In this document: one piece after another, positions 1 through 7,262 of the stretch
Layout of the letters: each line of letters starts with the position of its first letter
Position numbering within the stretch: position 1 is the stretch's first letter
Assembly (NCBI GenBank): GCA_937952875.1
Contig: CALFDI010000201.1
Coordinates: 1 to 8,728, forward strand
Length of the DNA stretch: 8,728 bases
DNA from: an uncultured Verrucomicrobiales bacterium
GTDB lineage: Bacteria > Verrucomicrobiota > Verrucomicrobiia > Verrucomicrobiales > Akkermansiaceae
Direction: 5' to 3'
The notes under the pieces: generated by a model
Seen by the model: the letters and a program-made list of their open reading frames with translations, nothing else
What the model was told of the DNA's origin: nothing
Database searches by the model: none
Position numbers and translations under genes: made by a program

Positions 1-16
1 TAAATAACTCAGAACT

Positions 17-1069
17 ATGCCAAGACCAGTTACACTCTTTACCGGCCAATGGGCCGACATTCCTCGCGCAGAACTCCTCCCTAAAGTCAAAGAAATGGGC
101 TATGATGGAGTTGAACTTGGCTGCTGGGGTGATCACTTCGAAGTCCAACGTGCTCTCACGGAAGATGACTATATTCCGAATCTTTGGGCTGAGCTAAAGG
201 CGAATGACCTCGGGGCGTATAGTATTTCCGCTCACCTCGTAGGGCAGGCTGTCTGTGATCATATCGATGAAAGACATAAAGCGATTCTTCCGGATTATGT
301 CTGGGGCGATGGTGAGCCAGAAGGTGTCCGTCAGCGTGCAGCTCAAGAGCTTATTGATACTGCGAAAGCTTGTCGCAAATTCATCGATGCTGGAAAAGAC
401 TACATGGCTGGTCGTGCGCCAGGTTCAGGTAAAGCTGTCGTGAATGGCTTTACTGGATCTAGTATCTGGCACGCTCTCTATGCTTTCCCACCTACGTCAC
501 AGGAGTATTTGGAAAAGGGATTTGTGGACTTCGGTAATCGCTTCACTCCGATCCTTGATGCATTTGAAAAAGAAGATGTCTACTTTGCTCTCGAAGTGCA
601 CCCGACTGAGATCGCCTTTGATATTGCCTCTGCCGCACGATCAATCGAGGCTGTGAATGGCCATAAGCGTTATGGCTTTAATTATGATCCATCGCATCTC
701 GGCTATCAAGGTGTTGACTACGTGAAGTTCATTCGCGACTTCGGCGACCGTATCCATCACGCGCACATGAAGGATGTGTGGTGGGGCCACGGTGATGGCT
801 CTGTCGGTGTCTTCGGTGGACACACCGACTTCACTGATGCTCGTCGATTCTGGGATTTCCGCTCTGTCGGGCGTGGTGATATTAACTTCGAAGAGATCAT
901 CGTGGCATTCAACGATGTGGGATACACAGGGCCTCTGAGTATCGAATGGGAAGACGGCCGTATGGATCGCTTCCACGGCGCCACTGAGAGCTGTGCCTTT
1001 ACAAAAAATATCGATTTCCCAGTCAATCAAGCGGCATTCGATGCGGCGTTTGATACGGACAACCAGTAG
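17..1069 (+). CDS. Sugar phosphate isomerase/epimerase, TIM-barrel family
   Basis: A 350-residue cytosolic protein of the xylose isomerase-like TIM-barrel (AP endonuclease 2) superfamily. Visible family marks are an N-terminal barrel strand with [13 protein letters not shown] (residues 28-40) and four candidate divalent-metal ligand sites: E193 in ALEVHP, D224 and H227 in [10 protein letters not shown]250 in HHAHMKD, and E310 in SIEWED. These enzymes usually isomerise or epimerise sugars, or act in inositol or 3-keto-sugar catabolism. The substrate cannot be told from sequence. The length is typical for the subgroup. The ATG at 17 fits the domain start, but only 16 bases of upstream DNA are visible and no SD sequence is seen there. 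A strong terminator follows closely, so this is the last gene of its transcript. Whether it belongs to an upstream sugar operon is unknown. Family assignment is confident; the exact reaction is not. Confidence 0.9.
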   Translation: MPRPVTLFTGQWADIPRAELLPKVKEMGYDGVELGCWGDHFEVQRALTEDDYIPNLWAELKANDLGAYSISAHLVGQAVCDHIDERHKAILPDYVWGDGEPEGVRQRAAQELIDTAKACRKFIDAGKDYMAGRAPGSGKAVVNGFTGSSIWHALYAFPPTSQEYLEKGFVDFGNRFTPILDAFEKEDVYFALEVHPTEIAFDIASAARSIEAVNGHKRYGFNYDPSHLGYQGVDYVKFIRDFGDRIHHAHMKDVWWGHGDGSVGVFGGHTDFTDARRFWDFRSVGRGDINFEEIIVAFNDVGYTGPLSIEWEDGRMDRFHGATESCAFTKNIDFPVNQAAFDAAFDTDNQ

Positions 1070-1092
1070 TAAGATCTGAAATCTTTTTCATT

Positions 1093-1122
1093 AAGGCCTA
1101 CCAAATTTGGTGGGCCTTTTTT
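1093..1122 (+). terminator. Rho-independent terminator after the sugar isomerase gene
   Basis: A 12-pair stem (left arm AAGGCCTACCAA, right arm TTGGTGGGCCTT, with one T-G wobble) has a 2-base AT between the arms. In practice the innermost pairs would open to give a small loop. It is followed directly by a run of T to position 1122. It lies 23 bases after the stop of the isomerase gene and ahead of the hydrolase gene, so the two genes are probably transcribed separately. Confidence 0.9.
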
Positions 1123-1133
1123 GTAATAAAAAC

Positions 1134-1139
1134 TATTCT
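1134..1139 (+). promoter_or_regulatory. Possible -10 element of the hydrolase gene
   Basis: TATTCT lies nine bases before the ATG at 1149, in an AT-rich stretch just after the terminator. Transcription from it would begin almost at the start codon, giving a leaderless or nearly leaderless mRNA. That agrees with the absence of an SD sequence. No convincing -35 box is seen, since that position falls in the terminator stem. Weak call. Confidence 0.25.
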
Positions 1140-1148
1140 ATTTGTAGT

Positions 1149-1841
1149 ATGAATTACCTCCAGATTCGCGGAGTTCTTGTTCACTTCCATGTGTTATGGG
1201 ATGATGAAGGCGTTTACTTAATCGATGGAGGTTTTATCGGAGGGATCAGGAAAATTGAGCGCTTTCTTAAATCACATGGATTTGCCTGGAGTGACGTAAA
1301 GGCTCTGGTTCTTACGCATGGGCATCTTGATCACACTCTTAATGTAAGGCGTATCCAGGAAAAATCAGGCTGTTTGGTCTATGCTCCACAGATGGACGCA
1401 CTCCATATCTCAGGAAAGTATCCGTATGAAGGAGCTGCAAGGCTTTGTGGATTAGCTGAGGCAGTTGGGCGTTTCTTTTTGAGATATCAACCACCGCATG
1501 TTGATCGCTGGATCGGTAGCGAAGATGTTCTGCCTATTTGGGGAGGGCTGAGGGTGATTCATTTACCAGGGCACACGCTGGGGCACTCAGGACTGCTAAG
1601 TGTGGAGAATAAGCTTCTTTTTGCAGCAGATCTTTTCACGAATCATATTCGAAATCCGAAATTACCACCTACTGTATTCAACGTAGATGATGAAATGAAC
1701 GTTGAGAGTGTGAAGAAAGCTGCAGCCTTGGATATCGAAGGCGTCTTGCTCAATCATTCACGCGTCTGCTCTCCAGAAGAGTCTCTTGCCGATCTAAAGG
1801 CATTAGCTGCTTTGTGTTCTTATACTGATCAAAAAAAGTAA
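1149..1841 (+). CDS. Metallo-beta-lactamase-fold hydrolase
   Basis: A 230-residue protein of the metallo-beta-lactamase superfamily. All metal-binding signatures are present and spaced normally: THGHLDH (ligands H57, H59, D61, H62), the GHTLGHSG loop (H142), AADLF (bridging D161) and LLNHS (H203). An IDGG motif (residues 25-28) follows the first strands. The fold serves glyoxalase II-like thioesterases, lactonases and other hydrolases, and the substrate cannot be assigned here. There is no signal peptide, so it probably acts in the cytoplasm. The reading frame extends upstream to a TTG at 1107, but that codon lies inside the preceding terminator stem. ATG 1149 is therefore chosen; it also begins just before the first beta strand. 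The 3' end overlaps the convergent helicase frame by 13 bases. Confidence 0.88.
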   Translation: MNYLQIRGVLVHFHVLWDDEGVYLIDGGFIGGIRKIERFLKSHGFAWSDVKALVLTHGHLDHTLNVRRIQEKSGCLVYAPQMDALHISGKYPYEGAARLCGLAEAVGRFFLRYQPPHVDRWIGSEDVLPIWGGLRVIHLPGHTLGHSGLLSVENKLLFAADLFTNHIRNPKLPPTVFNVDDEMNVESVKKAAALDIEGVLLNHSRVCSPEESLADLKALAALCSYTDQKK

Positions 1842-3358
1842 CTGGCAAAACCGGACGGCGATACAATGAGAGGGAGGTGACTCAGAAAGGCTTGAGTTGA
1901 AGAGCCTTTCGTGGCGTTTTTCCCATGAGCCTTCGTTTTCCGCCAGACGCCTTGTCTCACGGAAAAACTGCTCGCGAATTTTACCAGTTTCCTTTTCTTC
2001 TTGGTATTAAAGTTTTTACCGCGCGCCAAAACGGCGTCTTCGAGAGGTTGGAGCTTTTTAGCTGAAGAATTTTCTTTAGGGCTTTTTCCACCAGATGGTT
2101 TGCGTGAGCGATTTCCTCCTCCTCCTCCTCCTCCTCCGCCACCACCGCCGCCGCGATTACCGCGTCCGCGTTGTTCTTTTTTCGGTCTTGGAACGCGTGC
2201 TCCGAGAGCAGCTTCGGGGAGTGGAGTGTGAGGTTCGTAACCGCGTAATTCGCGTCGCTCGATTAATTTTTTAATCAGCTTTTCGACATCGACTAAGAGG
2301 TGTAGCTCATCTGCAGAGACAAGAGAGATGGCTTGGCCTTCAGAGCCTGCACGCCCGGTCCGACCAATCCGGTGAACGTAGTCTTCAGCTTGTTCAGGGA
2401 GATCGTAATTCACGACTTGAGGCAGTTGATCAATGTCGATACCGCGCGCGGCGATGTCTGTGGCGACGAGGACTTTTACATTACCTCCTTTAAAGCCGTT
2501 TAAAGCGCGGGTTCGAGCGTTTTGACTTTTGTTTCCATGGATAGCAGCTGAGCTAATTCCTTGCTTTTCAAAAAAAGTCGCCAACTTGTTAGATCCGTGT
2601 TTTGTCCGGCAGAAGACGAGCGTCTGCGACCAGTTGTTCGATTTGATCAATTCAACGAGAGCATCAGCTTTACGTGTCTTATCGAGTGGGATGAGATACT
2701 GCTCGACAGTATCTGCAGTTGAATTTTTTGGACTTACGGATATTTCCGTAGGGTTGTGAATGAGTCCTTTTGCTAACTTACGGATCTCGTCTGAGAACGT
2801 GGCCGAGAACATTAAGTTTTGGCGTTTCTTCGGCAGCTTCGCGATGATTTTTTTAATATCATGGATGAAGCCCATATCCAGCATCCGATCAGCTTCATCT
2901 AAAATGAGAACTTCTAACTTATCGAAGCGCATCGCTCCTTGGTTGATGAGGTCCAGTAGACGGCCTGGTGTAGCGATCAGGATATCAGTTCCATTGCGCA
3001 GTTTCTTTATTTGTGGGCCTGCAGAGACTCCACCGAATATAACGTGTGAGCAGAGTTTTATGTGCTTTCCATAAGTCATCACGCTTTCAGCTACTTGAGC
3101 AGCCAGCTCGCGCGTAGGAGTTAAAATGAGTGTTCTAACCTGTTTGTCACGGGCACGTTGTCCTTTTACTAAGCGATCTAGGAGGGGAAGGGTGAAGCCG
3201 GCGGTCTTCCCTGTTCCTGTCTGTGCCGCAGCCATTACATCGCCGCCTTTCATAACAGCAGGGATGGCCTGTGCCTGGATGGGCGAAGGTGTGGTGTAGC
3301 CTTTATCCTTAATAGCCCGGAGGATCTGTGGATGCAGATCGAGTTCATCAAATGTCAT
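1829..3358 (-). CDS. rhlE: DEAD-box ATP-dependent RNA helicase, RhlE type
   Basis: A 509-residue RNA helicase that uses ATP to open short RNA duplexes. RhlE relatives act in ribosome assembly, RNA decay and cold adaptation. The full motif set is present: Q motif (GYTTPSPIQ, 20-28), motif I AQTGTGKT (45-52), Ia PTRELA (81-86), TPGR (130-133), II DEAD (154-157), III SAT (185-187), IV VFCRTK (248-253), [11 protein letters not shown] (299-308) and [10 protein letters not shown] (329-336). The [14 protein letters not shown] stretch is typical of RhlE. The C-terminal tail (about 385-509) is basic and disordered, with an RG-rich segment and 13 consecutive glycines, as expected of an RNA-binding tail. 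The frame runs upstream to a TTG at 3487, but homology starts at MTFDELDL, so ATG 3358 is chosen. Residues 466-509 look non-native and overlap the convergent hydrolase gene; a one-base change would end the protein after residue 466. The family is certain; the symbol is by similarity of type. Confidence 0.95.
   Translation of the reverse strand: MTFDELDLHPQILRAIKDKGYTTPSPIQAQAIPAVMKGGDVMAAAQTGTGKTAGFTLPLLDRLVKGQRARDKQVRTLILTPTRELAAQVAESVMTYGKHIKLCSHVIFGGVSAGPQIKKLRNGTDILIATPGRLLDLINQGAMRFDKLEVLILDEADRMLDMGFIHDIKKIIAKLPKKRQNLMFSATFSDEIRKLAKGLIHNPTEISVSPKNSTADTVEQYLIPLDKTRKADALVELIKSNNWSQTLVFCRTKHGSNKLATFFEKQGISSAAIHGNKSQNARTRALNGFKGGNVKVLVATDIAARGIDIDQLPQVVNYDLPEQAEDYVHRIGRTGRAGSEGQAISLVSADELHLLVDVEKLIKKLIERRELRGYEPHTPLPEAALGARVPRPKKEQRGRGNRGGGGGGGGGGGGGNRSRKPSGGKSPKENSSAKKLQPLEDAVLARGKNFNTKKKRKLVKFASSFSVRQGVWRKTKAHGKNATKGSSTQAFLSHLPLIVSPSGFASYFF
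1885..1921 (+). terminator. Candidate weak terminator for the hydrolase gene
   Basis: Inverted repeat GAAAGGCT / AGCCTTTC (8 perfect pairs, 10-base loop), then GTGGCG and a run of five T on the + strand, 44 bases after the hydrolase stop. The T run starts six bases after the stem, later than in a classic intrinsic terminator, so the call is weak. It sits inside the annotated helicase tail. That would be less odd if the tail is a frameshift product (see findings). Confidence 0.3.
2114..2152 (-). repeat. Glycine-codon triplet repeat in the helicase tail
   Basis: Thirteen consecutive glycine codons: eight GGA on the coding strand, plus five GGC/GGT. The eight identical GGA codons form a true trinucleotide microsatellite. 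Slippage would add or remove glycines without breaking the frame, so the linker length could vary between strains. Confidence 0.9.
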
Positions 3359-3363
3359 AATAT

Positions 3364-3383
3364 AAGAGGTCGTAGACCTCCTT
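3364..3383 (-). promoter_or_regulatory. Hairpin covering an SD-like sequence in the helicase leader
   Basis: On the minus strand the leader reads AAGGAGGTC TAC GACCTCTT. It pairs as an 8-base stem with a single bulged G and a 3-base loop. The left arm holds AAGGAGG, the strongest SD-like sequence in the window. The arm is about 18 bases from the ATG at 3358, longer than the usual SD spacing. When folded, the hairpin would hide it from the ribosome. The pairing is read directly from sequence; a regulatory role is inference. Confidence 0.5.
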
Positions 3384-3387
3384 GAAG

Positions 3388-3404
3388 GGAGAATGCATTT
3401 CTCC
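3388..3404 (-). promoter_or_regulatory. Second small hairpin in the helicase leader
   Basis: Minus strand GGAGAA ATGCA TTCTCC: a perfect 6-pair stem with a 5-base loop, four bases upstream of the SD hairpin. Its right arm (CTCC) could instead pair with the GGAG of the SD-like sequence. Two mutually exclusive folds are therefore possible. Function is unproven. Confidence 0.35.
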
Positions 3405-3458
3405 AGACAGTGGCCATACGTGGCAGCTAGGGACTGAATGCCTGTAAAGATCAAGGCT

Positions 3459-3545
3459 TTACTTCTTTGCTCGTGTTCTAATACCAATCGGAAAACCGCT
3501 CGAGAATTTCACCAATTTCTTTTTCTTCCTAGAAGAATCAAGAAC
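3459..3545 (-). pseudogene. Remnant resembling the helicase C-terminal coding end
   Basis: Between TGA (3546-3548) and TAA (3459-3461) on the minus strand an open stretch encodes [13 protein letters not shown] followed by a short unrelated tail. The intact helicase has [13 protein letters not shown] at residues 453-465. Over 39 bases (3492-3530 against 1964-2002) 33 match, and the match is in the same codon register. The simplest reading is the leftover 3' end of a second, tandem helicase gene whose body is gone. It is short and lysine-rich, so chance or compositional similarity is possible, but the non-lysine residues LVKF-S-F match too. There is no sign that it is translated. Confidence 0.45.
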
Positions 3546-3557
3546 TCAAGATGTCGG

Positions 3558-3586
3558 TTGACAAAAGCGGATAGTTCGATAGTTAT
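3558..3586 (+). promoter_or_regulatory. Probable ars operon promoter
   Basis: A perfect -35 hexamer TTGACA (3558-3563) is followed, at 17 bases spacing, by AGTTAT (3581-3586), a poor -10 hexamer; GATAGT at 15 bases is an alternative. The -10 region lies within the inverted repeat, so a repressor bound there would block RNA polymerase. The predicted transcription start falls at about the arsR ATG, implying a leaderless mRNA. Confidence 0.55.
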
Positions 3587-3594
3587 CGAACTAT
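3571..3594 (+). promoter_or_regulatory. ArsR operator, perfect 10-4-10 inverted repeat
   Basis: Half sites ATAGTTCGAT (3571-3580) and ATCGAACTAT (3585-3594) are perfect reverse complements around AGTT. The repeat spans the -10 region, and its last two bases are the first two of the arsR start codon. ArsR/SmtB repressors bind such dyads in their own promoters and leave when As(III) binds. Position and symmetry make ArsR autorepression the natural reading. Confidence 0.8.
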
Positions 3595-3919
3595 GGAAAT
3601 AACTGAAGCGGTAGAGCAGTTGACGGCTCTAGCTCAAGAATCACGTTTGCATGTGTTTCGCACTCTCGTGCGAGTCGGGCAGGAGGGGATGTGTGCGGGG
3701 GACTTATCGAGAGAGCTTGAGATATCGAAACCGACGCTGTCTTTCCACCTTAAGGAATTAGTAAACGCTCATTTGCTGAATGCTGAGAAACAGGGACGAT
3801 CAATTAAATACTCTCTGAAGGTGGAGGCTGTGGGCTCTTTGTTCGATTTTTTGCTACAAGATTGTTGCCAAGGAAGGCCTGAATTGTGCTCTTCGGTCGC
3901 TCAAAAAACTTGCTGCTAG
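3593..3919 (+). CDS. arsR: ArsR-family arsenic-responsive repressor
   Basis: A 108-residue winged-helix repressor. The recognition helix region is SRELEISKPTLSFHLKEL (39-56), followed by the wing GRSIKYSLK (68-76). The likely As(III) site is not the ELCVCDLC motif of plasmid R773 ArsR; only C34 of that region is kept. Instead a C-terminal cysteine group DCCQGRPELC (C91, C92, C99) resembles the CC-x6-C type described for Acidithiobacillus ferrooxidans ArsR. C107 and C108 end the chain. It heads a three-gene operon and should repress it until arsenite appears. The start codon is inside the operator and no SD precedes it, consistent with a leaderless transcript. arsR function is well supported by the cysteines and the gap-arsJ neighbours. 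Confidence 0.92.
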   Translation: MEITEAVEQLTALAQESRLHVFRTLVRVGQEGMCAGDLSRELEISKPTLSFHLKELVNAHLLNAEKQGRSIKYSLKVEAVGSLFDFLLQDCCQGRPELCSSVAQKTCC

Positions 3920-3929
3920 TTAATCATCT

Positions 3930-4934
3930 ATGAAAACGCGAATTGGAATCAACGGGTTTGGTCGTATTGGCCGTTTAGCTTTGCGTGCGCTCTATGATGC
4001 TGGAGAGCTCGAGTGCGTAGCGATCAATGATCTAAATGCGACTCCTGAATCAGCGGCTCATTTATTAGAATTTGATACCGTTCACGGGCGCTGGGACAGA
4101 AATATTACTTATGATTCAGGCCTGTCGATAGACGGTCAGTCGATCACGTTTTCTTCTAAAGAGCATCCGTCCCAGGTCGATTGGTCTGGAGTAGACATCG
4201 TCTTGGAGTGTTCAGGGCAGTTCCGTTCGCTAGAGAGTCTTAACAGTTATTTGGATGCTGGAGTGAAGAAGGTCATTGTCGCAGCTCCAGTTAAAGAAGG
4301 AGTGCTCAATATTGTCATGGGCTGCAATGATCACCTCTATGACCCTGCAGTAGATCATGTGATCACGGCGGCCTCCTGCACGACGAATTGTGTGGCTCCC
4401 GTCGTCAAGGTGATACATGAAGTGTTTGGCATTAAGCACGGTATGCTTACGACAATGCATGATCTAACAAATACGCAGACGATCGTAGATGCACCGCATT
4501 CAGATCTTCGGCGTGCACGTTCTGCGGTGAATTCTTTGATCCCGACAACGACAGGTTCCGCGACTGCGATTACTATGATTTACCCTGAATTAAAAGGTCT
4601 GCTGAATGGTGTGGCTGTGCGGGTGCCTCTGCTCAATGCTTCTCTGACGGACTGTGTATTCGAGCTGAATCGACCAGTGACGGAAGAAGAAGTGAATGTG
4701 AGCTTAAAAGAAGCAGCCGAAGGGGAACTTGCGGGTATTTTAGGCTATGAAGAACGTCCGCTCGTATCCGCAGATTTTACAAATGATCCTCGCTCAGGAA
4801 TCGTCGATGCACTGTCCACCATGGTCGTGAATGGGACGCAGCTTAAACTACTCGTCTGGTATGATAATGAGTGGGGCTATGCATGCAGAATGGTCGAATT
4901 GGCAACTAAAGTCGCCGACGCCTTACATGAATAA
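3930..4934 (+). CDS. gap: Glyceraldehyde-3-phosphate dehydrogenase of the ars operon
   Basis: A 334-residue type I GAPDH of usual length. The NAD-binding loop is [10 protein letters not shown] (6-15), and D34 in AINDL suggests NAD use. The catalytic centre is ASCTTNC with C150 as nucleophile and H177 in TTMHDLT. The phosphate-site region LRRARSA (193-199) and the late NEWGY motif are present. Between arsR and arsJ its role is arsenate resistance: it uses arsenate in place of phosphate to make 1-arseno-3-phosphoglycerate, the ArsJ substrate. That role is established for the Pseudomonas aeruginosa pair and inferred here from context; glycolytic activity is not excluded. Only 10 bases separate it from arsR, and its last 8 bases overlap arsJ. 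No SD is seen ahead of the ATG. Confidence 0.93.
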   Translation: MKTRIGINGFGRIGRLALRALYDAGELECVAINDLNATPESAAHLLEFDTVHGRWDRNITYDSGLSIDGQSITFSSKEHPSQVDWSGVDIVLECSGQFRSLESLNSYLDAGVKKVIVAAPVKEGVLNIVMGCNDHLYDPAVDHVITAASCTTNCVAPVVKVIHEVFGIKHGMLTTMHDLTNTQTIVDAPHSDLRRARSAVNSLIPTTTGSATAITMIYPELKGLLNGVAVRVPLLNASLTDCVFELNRPVTEEEVNVSLKEAAEGELAGILGYEERPLVSADFTNDPRSGIVDALSTMVVNGTQLKLLVWYDNEWGYACRMVELATKVADALHE

Positions 4935-6135
4935 GAGAGCCTACGCTGCAGTCACAGGTGCCTACTGGGGGTTTACTCTCACAGATGGCGCTTTGCGGAT
5001 GCTTGTGTTGCTGAAGTTCCATGAGCGCGGCATGTCGCCTATCGAACTGGCATTTCTTTTTCTTCTCTACGAGTTTTGTGGTATTCTTACCAATGCCTTT
5101 GGTGGTTGGTGGGCATCACGCAGCGGGCTGAAGGTAACGCTGGTGGCGGGGCTTGCGCTACAGGTGGTTTCTTTGCTTTTGCTGTCATTGGTCGAGTTCG
5201 ACTGGGGATGGCTGCCGTGGGTATCTATCGCCTACGTGATGTTCACACAGGCTCTATCTGGAGTGGCAAAAGATCTGACAAAGATGAGTTCGAAGAGTGC
5301 TGTGAAAGTGCTAGCCCCATCAGGTGATGCTGTCTCTTCTGAGCGAGGGCTGATGCGTTGGGTCTCTCTTCTAACAGGATCGAAAAATGCGCTGAAAGGA
5401 GTCGGCTTTTTTCTAGGCGGGGTGCTCCTTACCAATGTGGGATTTCAAGGTGCTCTGTCTCTCATGGCTGCAGCACTGACAGTTGTGCTCTTACTTGTGG
5501 TGTTCTCAGTAAAAGAGGGGCTGTCAGGTAAGACGAAGACTTTGTCCTTTAAGGCCATGTTTTCAAAGTCTCCACAGATCAATCGCTTGTCTTTTGCTCG
5601 TGTGTTCCTCTTTGCTGCACGCGATGTCTGGTTCGTCGTTGGTCTTCCAGTATTTTTATCGGAAGCGCTCGGTTGGACATTTCAACAGGTCGGGGGATTC
5701 ATGGCGGTATGGGTCATCGGCTACGGTATCGTGCAGGCGATGACTCCCGCGCTGGTGCGGCAGTCGGAAGTGAGTGAGGCATCGCGAAAAGCTCTGTGGT
5801 GGGGGCTTTTTCTTACTGTGATCGCAGTAGGAATCGCAGCTGCAGTGTCGATGCAATTTTATGTAACAACTGCTGTTCTCGTAGGATTGCTAATTTACGG
5901 TGTTGTTTTTGCCGTGAATTCAGCGTTGCACTCCTACCTTATTTTAGCCTTTTCGCCCGATGATGAAGTGGCGTCGAGTGTTGGATTTTACTACATGGCT
6001 AACGCCTGCGGTCGTTTACTTGGGACTTTGTTGTCAGGCCTCTCTTATTATTACGGAGGATTGACTTTGTGTCTGTGGGTGAGTGCTGTGCTGCTAATTA
6101 TTGCAACTGTCTCAGTGAGACGTCTCAAGGCCTAG
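4927..6135 (+). CDS. arsJ: ArsJ organoarsenical efflux permease (MFS)
   Basis: A 402-residue inner-membrane protein of the major facilitator superfamily. Ten or more hydrophobic segments are visible, among them about 40-60, 68-90, 96-112, 156-172, 176-195, 225-245, 255-275, 290-308, 313-335 and 365-395. The N-terminus, with [18 protein letters not shown] (12-29) and a FLLYEFCGI stretch, is what I recognise as ArsJ. It exports 1-arseno-3-phosphoglycerate made by the adjacent GAPDH; the compound then breaks down to arsenate outside. An in-frame ATG exists at 4831, inside gap, but it would add 32 residues of shadow sequence. ATG 4927, overlapping the gap stop as ATGAATAA, is the normal coupled start. 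No intrinsic terminator is evident before the convergent gene four bases away. Confidence 0.92.
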   Translation: MNKRAYAAVTGAYWGFTLTDGALRMLVLLKFHERGMSPIELAFLFLLYEFCGILTNAFGGWWASRSGLKVTLVAGLALQVVSLLLLSLVEFDWGWLPWVSIAYVMFTQALSGVAKDLTKMSSKSAVKVLAPSGDAVSSERGLMRWVSLLTGSKNALKGVGFFLGGVLLTNVGFQGALSLMAAALTVVLLLVVFSVKEGLSGKTKTLSFKAMFSKSPQINRLSFARVFLFAARDVWFVVGLPVFLSEALGWTFQQVGGFMAVWVIGYGIVQAMTPALVRQSEVSEASRKALWWGLFLTVIAVGIAAAVSMQFYVTTAVLVGLLIYGVVFAVNSALHSYLILAFSPDDEVASSVGFYYMANACGRLLGTLLSGLSYYYGGLTLCLWVSAVLLIIATVSVRRLKA

Positions 6136-6139
6136 AAGG

Positions 6140-7168
6140 TCAGTCTTTCTCTGCAGCTGCGCGCCGGAGTCGATCCATAATGGCGACGCCGATTCCAGTC
6201 TCAGAAACAGGCTCTGCGACGATTACATCGACACCGCTCGCATCTAACTGGCGCATCGAATAAAAAAGCCGAACAGCAGCTTCTGTTAGCTTGCCTTTTC
6301 CGGGGCTCAGGATTTCCACAGCATCCCACTCATGTGCATCGACGTAGCCTTCTTTCGCGTTGCCTTTATAGGCAAGTAGACCGTATTTCACGCCGTCTTC
6401 GAAGACGAAGTTCTTAATATCTTCGACGAGAACGAACTTGGTCTCAGGTGAGTAATGACTAGGAAGCTGGCCTGGAGCGGCGAGCTTTTCATCAGTCACG
6501 CGACCAGATTTAATGACTTTGCCGAACTTTTGCAGCTCTTCTTTCGTCACTGGACCTGCGCGAAGTAGGCGGAATTGAGGACGCTTTTCTCCTGCTTCGA
6601 CGTGAATGATCGTGCTCTCTACACCATTGTGGCAGGCGCCACCGTCGATGATGAGGGGGATCCGTCCCTCTAGTTCATCTAACACAGCAGAGGCAGATGT
6701 CGGGCTGATGCGACCGAATCGATTAGCGCTGGGCGCAGCCAATGGACCGACTTCTTTACAGATCGCCTTCATTACTGAGTGGTTAGGCATGCGGACAGCG
6801 ACTGTATCTAGGCCACTGGTGACGAGGTCTGGGATCGCAGGATTCCGGGGAAGCACCAGAGTGAGTGGTCCAGGCCAGAATTCTGTCGTGAGCTCTTTGA
6901 CGACTTCGCGAATGTCATCTGGAATGGTTGCGACTGAGTTGAGGTCTTTCTTGATGCCTATGTGAACGATGAGTGGGTCGAGAGTCGGGCGTTCTTTTAC
7001 CTCAAAGACCTTCGCCAGAGCGACTTCATCGAAGGCATCAGCGGCCAGTCCGTAGACCGTCTCGGTGGGGATGGCGACGACTTCTCCATTCCGCAGTGCT
7101 TCTGCAGCGGCAGTGATGGCTTCGCGCTCTTCATCGAGAGGCGCGTCTATGACTTGAGTAATTGGCAC
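6140..7168 (-). CDS. tsaC: L-threonylcarbamoyladenylate synthase, Sua5 type
   Basis: A 342-residue two-domain enzyme making threonylcarbamoyl-AMP from threonine, bicarbonate and ATP, the first step of the universal tRNA t6A37 modification. The YrdC-like domain (about 14-210) shows PTETVYGLAADA (34-45), the KVFEVKERP segment (53-61) with basic substrate-binding residues, and the SAN of APSANRFGRISPT (145-157). The linker motif PGQLPSHYSP (232-241) leads to the C-terminal Sua5 domain, which ends at 342. E. coli TsaC lacks the second domain; this is the longer Sua5/TsaC2 form. The start is GTG: an in-frame TAA lies only nine bases upstream, and the next residues fit the family. Divergent from the 7263 gene and convergent with arsJ. 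Confidence 0.93.
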   Translation of the reverse strand: MPITQVIDAPLDEEREAITAAAEALRNGEVVAIPTETVYGLAADAFDEVALAKVFEVKERPTLDPLIVHIGIKKDLNSVATIPDDIREVVKELTTEFWPGPLTLVLPRNPAIPDLVTSGLDTVAVRMPNHSVMKAICKEVGPLAAPSANRFGRISPTSASAVLDELEGRIPLIIDGGACHNGVESTIIHVEAGEKRPQFRLLRAGPVTKEELQKFGKVIKSGRVTDEKLAAPGQLPSHYSPETKFVLVEDIKNFVFEDGVKYGLLAYKGNAKEGYVDAHEWDAVEILSPGKGKLTEAAVRLFYSMRQLDASGVDVIVAEPVSETGIGVAIMDRLRRAAAEKD

Positions 7169-7198
7169 GCAGCAGCGTTAGCAGAAATGAGGATGAGG

Positions 7199-7225
7199 GA
7201 GAAATGGCTAATTTCTCGTTTTTTT
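7199..7225. promoter_or_regulatory. Inverted repeat plus T run between divergent genes
   Basis: GAGAAAT / ATTTCTC (7 perfect pairs, 5-base loop, 7199-7217), then a G and seven T on the + strand. It looks like an AT-rich intrinsic terminator but no + strand gene precedes it, since tsaC runs the other way. It may be an operator for one or both divergent genes or a weak barrier to upstream transcription. Role unknown. Confidence 0.35.
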
Positions 7226-7250
7226 CTCACAAGCGACTCAATCCCCGTGC

Positions 7251-7256
7251 TATTAA
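7251..7256 (+). promoter_or_regulatory. Possible -10 element for the 7263 gene
   Basis: TATTAA lies six bases before the ATG at 7263. Transcription from it would start at or very near the ATG, giving a leaderless mRNA, in line with the lack of an SD sequence. No good -35 hexamer is visible. Weak call. Confidence 0.3.
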
Positions 7257-7262
7257 TGACGC

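Noticed and set aside
641..1030. Minus-strand open frame of 129 codons within the sugar isomerase gene
   Set aside because: It lies wholly inside a well-supported gene and shows no recognisable domain.
1107..1148. Upstream TTG start for the hydrolase gene, adding 14 residues
   Set aside because: The TTG lies inside the terminator stem of the preceding gene. The ATG at 1149 matches the fold start.
2115..2153. Triplet repeat as a phase-variation switch
   Set aside because: The unit is three bases, so changes do not shift the reading frame; it cannot turn the gene off.
2001..2231. Proline-rich + strand open frame
   Set aside because: It is the antisense shadow of the poly-glycine tail of the helicase.
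3359..3487. Upstream TTG start for the helicase, adding 43 residues
   Set aside because: The added residues have no family resemblance and cover the SD-like sequence and hairpins. Homology begins at the ATG at 3358.
4831..4926. Longer arsJ start at 4831
   Set aside because: It would read 96 bases of gap in another frame. ATG 4927 overlapping the gap stop is the usual coupled start and begins the ArsJ homology.
6109..6126. GTCTC-AGT-GAGAC hairpin at the end of arsJ as a terminator
   Set aside because: It lies within the coding end, has only five pairs and no T run on either strand.
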